From the NCBI GenBank assembly GCA_034716415.1, contig JAYEJB010000021.1, forward strand, positions 1-16,550: a DNA stretch of 16,550 bases, in the 5' to 3' direction. Source of the DNA: JAYEJB01 sp034716415. GTDB lineage: Bacteria; Patescibacteriota; Patescibacteriia; SG8-24. The position numbers and the translations under genes are program-made. Shown in pieces: positions 12,980 to 16,550 of this stretch. A model generated the notes under the pieces. The model saw only the letters and a list, made by a program, of their open reading frames with translations, made no database searches and was not told the DNA's origin. The first letter of the stretch is position 1. Every line of letters begins with the position of its first letter.

Positions 12980-13315
12980 CTATTTCTGTTTGGCCATCGC
13001 TCTCTCGGCACGTTTGTTCTGTATCTCGATAGCGGCGTCCGGGCATATCTGCTCGCACATCTCGCAACCGATACATTTCTCGATGTCGATCTTGATGGCG
13101 TTCTCCCCGAGCATACCCAGGTTTTCCTCGTCCCAGCTGATGCACTTGACCGGACATTTGATGATACACTCTCCACAACTCTTACAGAGCTCCAAATAGC
13201 GCGTTGCCTTGATATTGTCGTTCTCCGCCACTTCAGGCCGGAAATCCGCCAATGTTTTACCCTTAGCCTCGCCCATAGTTCGCTGGCGATAATCAATTAG
13301 CGTCCGATTATCCAC
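12980..13315 (-). CDS. 2[4Fe-4S] ferredoxin of the hydrogenase locus
   Basis: 111 aa. Two complete CxxCxxCxxxCP motifs: CKSCGECIIKCP (C44, C47, C50, C54) and CIGCEMCEQICP (C81, C84, C87, C91), with a 26-residue linker between them. The N-terminal 40 residues hold no cluster motif and may be a docking segment. The basic tail QNKRAERAMAKQK is unusual for a ferredoxin. Likely links the hydrogenase or flavoprotein to the cellular ferredoxin pool. First gene of the minus-strand hydrogenase series; the ATG at 13315 lies about 14 nt after the start expected from the extended -10 promoter. An internal ATG at residue 14 is possible. No SD at either. Confidence 0.92.
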   Translation of the reverse strand: MDNRTLIDYRQRTMGEAKGKTLADFRPEVAENDNIKATRYLELCKSCGECIIKCPVKCISWDEENLGMLGENAIKIDIEKCIGCEMCEQICPDAAIEIQNKRAERAMAKQK

Positions 13316-13335
13316 TGCTGGACCGGACTGCTGAT

Positions 13336-13344
13336 ATTATATCA
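13336..13344 (-). promoter_or_regulatory. Extended -10 promoter of the hydrogenase operon
   Basis: Minus strand TGATATAAT: a perfect TATAAT (13341-13336) with the TGn extension (13344-13342). No convincing -35 box, as is common with extended -10 promoters. It lies directly downstream of the pyrE terminator, so the hydrogenase series is probably an independent unit. Confidence 0.55.
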
Positions 13345-13354
13345 CTGACAGTAC

Positions 13355-13379
13355 AAAAAAGCCTGGAACAGTCCAGGCT
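13355..13379 (-). terminator. Intrinsic terminator of pyrF-pyrE
   Basis: Minus strand perfect 8-bp stem AGCCTGGA/TCCAGGCT (13379-13372 / 13367-13360), CTGT loop, then six T's (13360-13355); 7 nt after the pyrE stop. Confidence 0.92.
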
Positions 13380-13385
13380 GAAAGG

Positions 13386-14117
13386 CTAAACCTTTCCGTT
13401 AAGAAGTCGCCAATCATCTTTTGGTCTCACACGAGGGGAGCCCCCTTCGCAGAGCGGACATTCTTCTTGTAGCCATGTATTGATGGAATACTTGGCCAGT
13501 GCGACGATAGGTCTCCCTTCGTAGCTGGTCAGACCGGAGCGATTCACAATCGTGAGGATACATGGATTGAACCGGACCGAATCACCCATGCTTTCAATGA
13601 CTCCCCGACGCACAGCCTGAAGCGTGGCCGTCGTCGTAATGAGCTCCTCGACCTGAAGCACTCTCTCATCCGGACGAATAACGTGCCCGCGCCAGATCTG
13701 ACGCTTCTGTACACCGTCATCCGCCTTGACCGTGAAATCAAACTTCGCTCCCAGTTCGACCGCAACCTGATGAGCTATGACAGCTCCGGCATGATCCGAC
13801 CCGACGACCCAGTCGACCGGCCCCGAATCATATATACCAAGAAGGGCGACGAGCTCACGCGCGAACAACGTGCAGACCGGCGTATGGACAAGCAACTTAG
13901 GAACGTTAACGAATCCGTCGCTACACCTGCCGCTCGTGAGTTCCGCATGAGACCGCATCAGATTACCGTCGTGTCGCCAAAACGCGTTCACCAACTTCAG
14001 AAAATGCGTCACGACCTCTTCGGTGACCTGATGAGCAACAGGCCGCTCATTCAGCAGGCGTGTAAAATCACGCTTGCGAAACTCAAGCAGGTCCATACTG
14101 GTCAGTGTCGATAACAT
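13386..14117 (-). CDS. pyrE: Orotate phosphoribosyltransferase-like protein
   Basis: 243 aa, slightly longer than typical OPRT (about 210 aa). Converts orotate plus PRPP to OMP. Seen: ELTSGRCSDGFVN (59-71), like the LTSGRHSxxYxN substrate loop; VDWVVGSDHAGAVIAHQVAVELG (101-123), the hydrophobic strand and phosphate loop; and RVLQVEELITTTATL (152-166) at the PRPP-binding position. That loop differs from the usual VVDDVxTTGGT: the acidic pair is Glu-Glu and the Gly-Gly is Thr-Ala. The C-terminus has a CPLC pair (C220, C223) in ECPLCEGGSPRVRPKDDW. The start has a perfect SD (AGGAGGT) overlapping the pyrF stop, so translation is coupled to the OMP decarboxylase, which makes the orotate role likely. 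Confidence 0.82.
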   Translation of the reverse strand: MLSTLTSMDLLEFRKRDFTRLLNERPVAHQVTEEVVTHFLKLVNAFWRHDGNLMRSHAELTSGRCSDGFVNVPKLLVHTPVCTLFARELVALLGIYDSGPVDWVVGSDHAGAVIAHQVAVELGAKFDFTVKADDGVQKRQIWRGHVIRPDERVLQVEELITTTATLQAVRRGVIESMGDSVRFNPCILTIVNRSGLTSYEGRPIVALAKYSINTWLQEECPLCEGGSPRVRPKDDWRLLNGKV

Positions 14118-14125
14118 CGTACCTC

Positions 14126-14881
14126 CTATGATTCCGATCGAAACGTAGAGATGTCCTTAATGATCCGATTGAGCGCGGCGACGGGATCAGCGGCTTTCGT
14201 AACCTCACTGCCGATGACCAGGATATCCGCACCGTCCCGCACCGCCTTGGCCGGTGTCGCGCTCCGTTTCTGGTCGCCCTTATCGGCACCGGGGGAACGC
14301 GTTCCTGGGACGATGAGCTTGGTCGATGCGGCGATCGGATGACCCGGATCTTCACGCATCTCGCGCAACATCGCGACTTCCAGCGCCGAACAGACGATTC
14401 CGTGGACACCCGCCTTTCCGGCCAAGGTCGCCCATCTATAGACCAGTGTCTGCGGATCGGCGTGATAGATCTCACGCACCTCTTCCGGTGAAAGTGAGGT
14501 CAGCAGGGTCACCGCGAAAATCTCGTCCGGACCGTGTTCGATCGCCTGCATCATCATCTTGACGCCACCCGAGGCGTGAACCGTCACGATATCGGCCCTG
14601 TTATCACCCACGGATATGCTCCTATCCATTCGCGCGACCACCGAACCCCTCTTGCCGACCGTACCTGGAATGTCGTGAAGCTTAAAATCGACCCAAACTT
14701 TATGCACCCCGGAATCCTTCAATTTCGCGACTGCTGGTTTTCCCTCTCTGTCGTACAGGTCATGAATCTTGACCCCCACGATGAGATCTTTGACGTGTCG
14801 ACACAGGTATCCTGCGTCAGCCAGATTCATCCCGTCCAGAGCAAGATAGATACCACACGACCGCTCCTTTTTCTCGTCCAT
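14126..14881 (-). CDS. pyrF: Orotidine 5'-phosphate decarboxylase
   Basis: 251 aa from the chosen start. Decarboxylates OMP to UMP, the last step of UMP synthesis. The TIM-barrel active site is clear: ALD (D16), GVKIHDL (K38), the catalytic tetrad segment VDFKLHDIPGTV (D65, K67, D70), and phosphate binding IVPGTRSPGADKGDQKR (R195, GDQ at 202-204). Start chosen for SD AAGGAG six nt before ATG 14881; the frame stays open for 36 codons further up, but that stretch contains the promoter. First gene of pyrF-pyrE. Confidence 0.94.
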   Translation of the reverse strand: MDEKKERSCGIYLALDGMNLADAGYLCRHVKDLIVGVKIHDLYDREGKPAVAKLKDSGVHKVWVDFKLHDIPGTVGKRGSVVARMDRSISVGDNRADIVTVHASGGVKMMMQAIEHGPDEIFAVTLLTSLSPEEVREIYHADPQTLVYRWATLAGKAGVHGIVCSALEVAMLREMREDPGHPIAASTKLIVPGTRSPGADKGDQKRSATPAKAVRDGADILVIGSEVTKAADPVAALNRIIKDISTFRSES

Positions 14882-14912
14882 TAGACACTCCTTATATGAA
14901 AGGCCTGACGAG

Positions 14913-14941
14913 ATTCTACACGCGCCAGACAGGAGTGTCAA
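14913..14941 (-). promoter_or_regulatory. Strong sigma70-type promoter of pyrF-pyrE
   Basis: Minus strand TTGACA (14941-14936, 6/6) and TAGAAT (14918-14913, 5/6) with the ideal 17-nt spacing. Start near 14906 gives a leader of about 24 nt that includes the SD. The best promoter in the window. Confidence 0.8.
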
Positions 14942-15061
14942 TCGAAAAATGTGCTGTGCGGCACACCTCTCCCCTTCCGATACATTCAAGTCGATTCATC
15001 CATCTGTCAGTCCCGATGGACAAAAGAAACGGGTCCGTGCATACTGATGTCGCTTGAATTA

Positions 15062-15157
15062 AAGGTTCGAAAGTATAGAAGTCAGGAAGTGCAGAAGTAT
15101 TTTCTCGAACTTTCAAACTTCTGTACTCCTAATACTCCTGTACTTCTAAACTTTCAT
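15062..15157. repeat. ACTTCT-type quasi-palindrome
   Basis: Left arm GTTCGAAAGTATAGAAGTCAG / AAGTGCAGAAGTA (15065-15098) pairs imperfectly with TCGAACTTTCAAACTTCTGT and TGTACTTCTAAACTTTC (15104-15154). It ends just before the ATG at 15161. The rest of the gap 14882-15160 holds the pyrF promoter; nothing else is seen from 14966 to 15061. Confidence 0.65.
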
Positions 15158-15160
15158 GAT

Positions 15161-15808
15161 ATGACCGACAAGACGATAAAAAATATAGCGAACACGGTCC
15201 TGGCGCTCATCACCGCGGCCACAGTGATCTTCATCCTGAAGGCTTTCGGACTAAGTCCGTCCCACATGTTCTGGGAGGTGCTTGCGGCGGTGCTTATCGC
15301 TGAAACCGCGGTCGGAATCATGTTTGCGGGACTTGCACCGGGCTTCTTGAAACGGCTTCGCAGTCCGCGTGTCCGAATGCAGGCGATGTATGATTTCAGA
15401 CTTTCATCCGCGGAATCCGGCAACCCGCGCGGTACGTTGAGGCTCGCTATACGGAACGACGGTGATATCGCGCTCATGGGTTACCGCTGGCACATCTTCA
15501 TACCGAAAGACCTTCGCCCGGAGATCACCCGACGGGACGGCGACAGGACTGTGGCCATCGGCACCAGGCGAGTCGGCGACCACGAATACGCCACGGGTAT
15601 CGTTAGGGACGCGCTATTTCCGAAGACCGCCGTGGAGCTCCCCTATTCCTTCCGGCTCGAATCCCACCACGCCGGCCACAAGGAGTGGACGTTGCGCTAC
15701 GCGGTCAGCACCGAATTCGGACAGTGCCCGGCCGAAATCGAACGACACGAGACACTGGACGCGAGCGCGGCGGCCGATTGCAAACCGCTCATTCTGCACG
15801 TTGAGTGA
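15161..15808 (+). CDS. Unknown membrane protein with two N-terminal helices
   Basis: 215 aa, not recognised. Two membrane segments (about 8-30 and 37-62) are followed by a basic stretch KRLRSPRVRMQ, so by the positive-inside rule both ends should face the cytoplasm. The C-terminal 145 residues look beta-rich (RGTLRLAIRNDGDIALMGYRW, WTLRYAVSTEFGQ), like an immunoglobulin-type or other small beta domain; a soluble location is likely but the fold is a guess. ATG 15161 is chosen because the frame upstream is repeat-encoded; no SD. A monocistronic plus-strand gene, divergent from pyrF and ending in a bidirectional terminator. Confidence 0.68.
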   Translation: MTDKTIKNIANTVLALITAATVIFILKAFGLSPSHMFWEVLAAVLIAETAVGIMFAGLAPGFLKRLRSPRVRMQAMYDFRLSSAESGNPRGTLRLAIRNDGDIALMGYRWHIFIPKDLRPEITRRDGDRTVAIGTRRVGDHEYATGIVRDALFPKTAVELPYSFRLESHHAGHKEWTLRYAVSTEFGQCPAEIERHETLDASAAADCKPLILHVE

Positions 15809-15817
15809 CGCAAACCA

Positions 15818-15844
15818 AAAAAACCGCCGGTCAGGCGGTTTTTT
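15818..15844. terminator. Bidirectional terminator between two convergent genes
   Basis: Perfect 11-bp stem AAAAAACCGCC/GGCGGTTTTTT (15818-15828 / 15834-15844), loop GGTCA, with U-tracts on both strands. It lies between stops at 15808 and 15855. Confidence 0.93.
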
Positions 15845-15854
15845 GATATTCCTC

Positions 15855-16550
15855 TCAGTCCGAGGGTAGCGTGAACGAGAAGGTCGACCCCCGTCCCAAT
15901 CCCTCACTTTCAACCCAAAGCTCTCCCCCAAGCCTCTCGACGATCTCCCGTGCGATATATAATCCCAGTCCGATACCCCTGATCTCAGTGGTATTATCGT
16001 CTTCGGTGCGGTAGAACTTGGCGAAAAGTTTATCGATATTCTCGGGCGCTATGCCGATACCGGTATCCTTGACACTGATGAGCAGGCCCCTGCCTCGAAT
16101 CCTCGCTTCCACCTGGATCTTGCCTCCCTCGATATTATACTTCACCGCATTGCTCAGCAGATTCACCAGCACCTCCTTGAGCCGCCTCGGATCCGTATCT
16201 ACCAAATCGATTCCCTTGTCCAAATCCCACTTGAGTTCGACCCCTTTTTCCTGCGCCATGGCAAACACGGTCTGGACCGAGTCTTCTATGACCTGGCTCA
16301 AATCCGTCTTGACCTTCTTATATTTGAAAGTGCCGTATTCCAAACGTGACGTATCAAGCAGGTCGTTGACCAGGTCGACCAGGTGTTGATTGCTCTGCTG
16401 GAGATTCTGTAGGATTTCCTCATGCTCCTTCGTGCACTTCTTTCCTGTTTTCAGATCCTCAGACAACGTCTCCACGTTCCACTTGATGGAGGTGACCGGG
16501 GTGCGTAACTCATGCGCTGTCACGAACAGGAACTGATCCTTGAGCTGTTG
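15855..16550 (-). CDS. Sensor histidine kinase, C-terminal part (start beyond the right edge)
   Basis: 231 codons plus stop are in the window; the frame is open to the right edge (begins QQLKDQFLFV). Two-component sensor kinase: the dimerisation/phosphoacceptor H-box FVTAHELRTPVTSIKWN, then a HATPase_c domain with N-box LVNLLSNAVKYN, G1 VKDTGIGIAPENI, F-box LFAKFYR and G2 RGIGLGLYIARE, ending GRGSTFSFTLP. All ATP-binding boxes are intact, so it should be an active kinase. Sensor and membrane segments, and any response regulator gene, lie outside. The GTG at 16523 is not the real start, since it falls inside the H-box. Confidence 0.95.
   Translation of the reverse strand, partial: QQLKDQFLFVTAHELRTPVTSIKWNVETLSEDLKTGKKCTKEHEEILQNLQQSNQHLVDLVNDLLDTSRLEYGTFKYKKVKTDLSQVIEDSVQTVFAMAQEKGVELKWDLDKGIDLVDTDPRRLKEVLVNLLSNAVKYNIEGGKIQVEARIRGRGLLISVKDTGIGIAPENIDKLFAKFYRTEDDNTTEIRGIGLGLYIAREIVERLGGELWVESEGLGRGSTFSFTLPSD

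Noticed and set aside
14950..14965. Terminator-like hairpin TGTGC/GCACA with T's upstream of pyrF
   Set aside because: Only a 5-bp stem and no minus-strand gene upstream to terminate; likely chance.
14882..14989. 36-residue N-terminal extension of pyrF
   Set aside because: It would overlap the near-perfect TTGACA-17-TAGAAT promoter; ATG 14881 has an ideal SD.
14951..15160. 70-residue N-terminal extension of the unknown membrane protein
   Set aside because: Much of it is encoded by the ACTTCT quasi-palindrome.

Overview
This 16.55 kb window looks like chromosomal DNA of an uncultivated bacterium. The best guess is Patescibacteria/CPR (Parcubacteria-like), at moderate confidence. The evidence is many compact or domain-reduced proteins, small gene blocks separated by long imperfect hairpins, CPR-style intergenic palindromes, and genes that often lack a Shine-Dalgarno (SD) sequence. 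TGA is used as an ordinary stop (for example pepF, the glucan phosphorylase and the hydrogenase large subunit) and Trp is TGG, so this is not a TGA-recoding lineage. No rRNA, tRNA, CRISPR array or transposase was seen.

Layout. 1-493: promoter and first codons of a minus-strand gene leaving the left edge, then a cluster of non-coding repeats (a 200-bp MITE-like palindrome, twin GGGCTGAAGCCC hairpins, terminators). 494-2509, minus strand: a PgeF/YfiH laccase-domain protein, a YvlD-type four-helix membrane protein, and an exported lysozyme/transglycosylase-like protein. 2787-3494, plus: an RluF/RluB-type pseudouridine synthase, convergent with a single-lobe periplasmic-binding-like protein (3541-4113, minus). 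4387-6210, plus: oligoendopeptidase F. 6304-8661, minus: a 34-aa CxxC acidic microprotein, a type IV pilin-like protein, and a short alpha-glucan phosphorylase. 8817-13315: a [NiFe] hydrogenase locus. 13386-14881, minus: pyrF-pyrE. 15161-15808, plus: an unknown two-helix membrane protein. 15855 to the right edge, minus: a sensor histidine kinase whose start lies outside the window.

The hydrogenase locus is the metabolic centrepiece. A minus-strand series encodes a 2[4Fe-4S] ferredoxin, a three-cysteine (probably [3Fe-4S]) ferredoxin, an FAD/NAD(P) oxidoreductase of the rubredoxin-reductase fold, a minimal 167-aa small subunit with an atypical adjacent-cysteine motif, and a 431-aa large subunit with both Ni-ligand motifs. 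A divergent maturation endopeptidase converges on it from the other side. The likely role is cytoplasmic exchange of electrons between H2 and NAD(P)H or ferredoxin. The hypA-F genes are not in the window. With glucan phosphorylase (glucan to glucose-1-P), this fits a fermentative lifestyle.

The most unusual non-coding signal is a set of about nine intergenic quasi-palindromes built from iterated short words (AAAAGCTT, GAGAAAG/CTTTCTC, AGAAGT/ACTTCT). They lie at most gene boundaries, act as likely terminators, extend into the 3' ends of coding regions, and in two cases share a 33-nt core that differs only by transitions.
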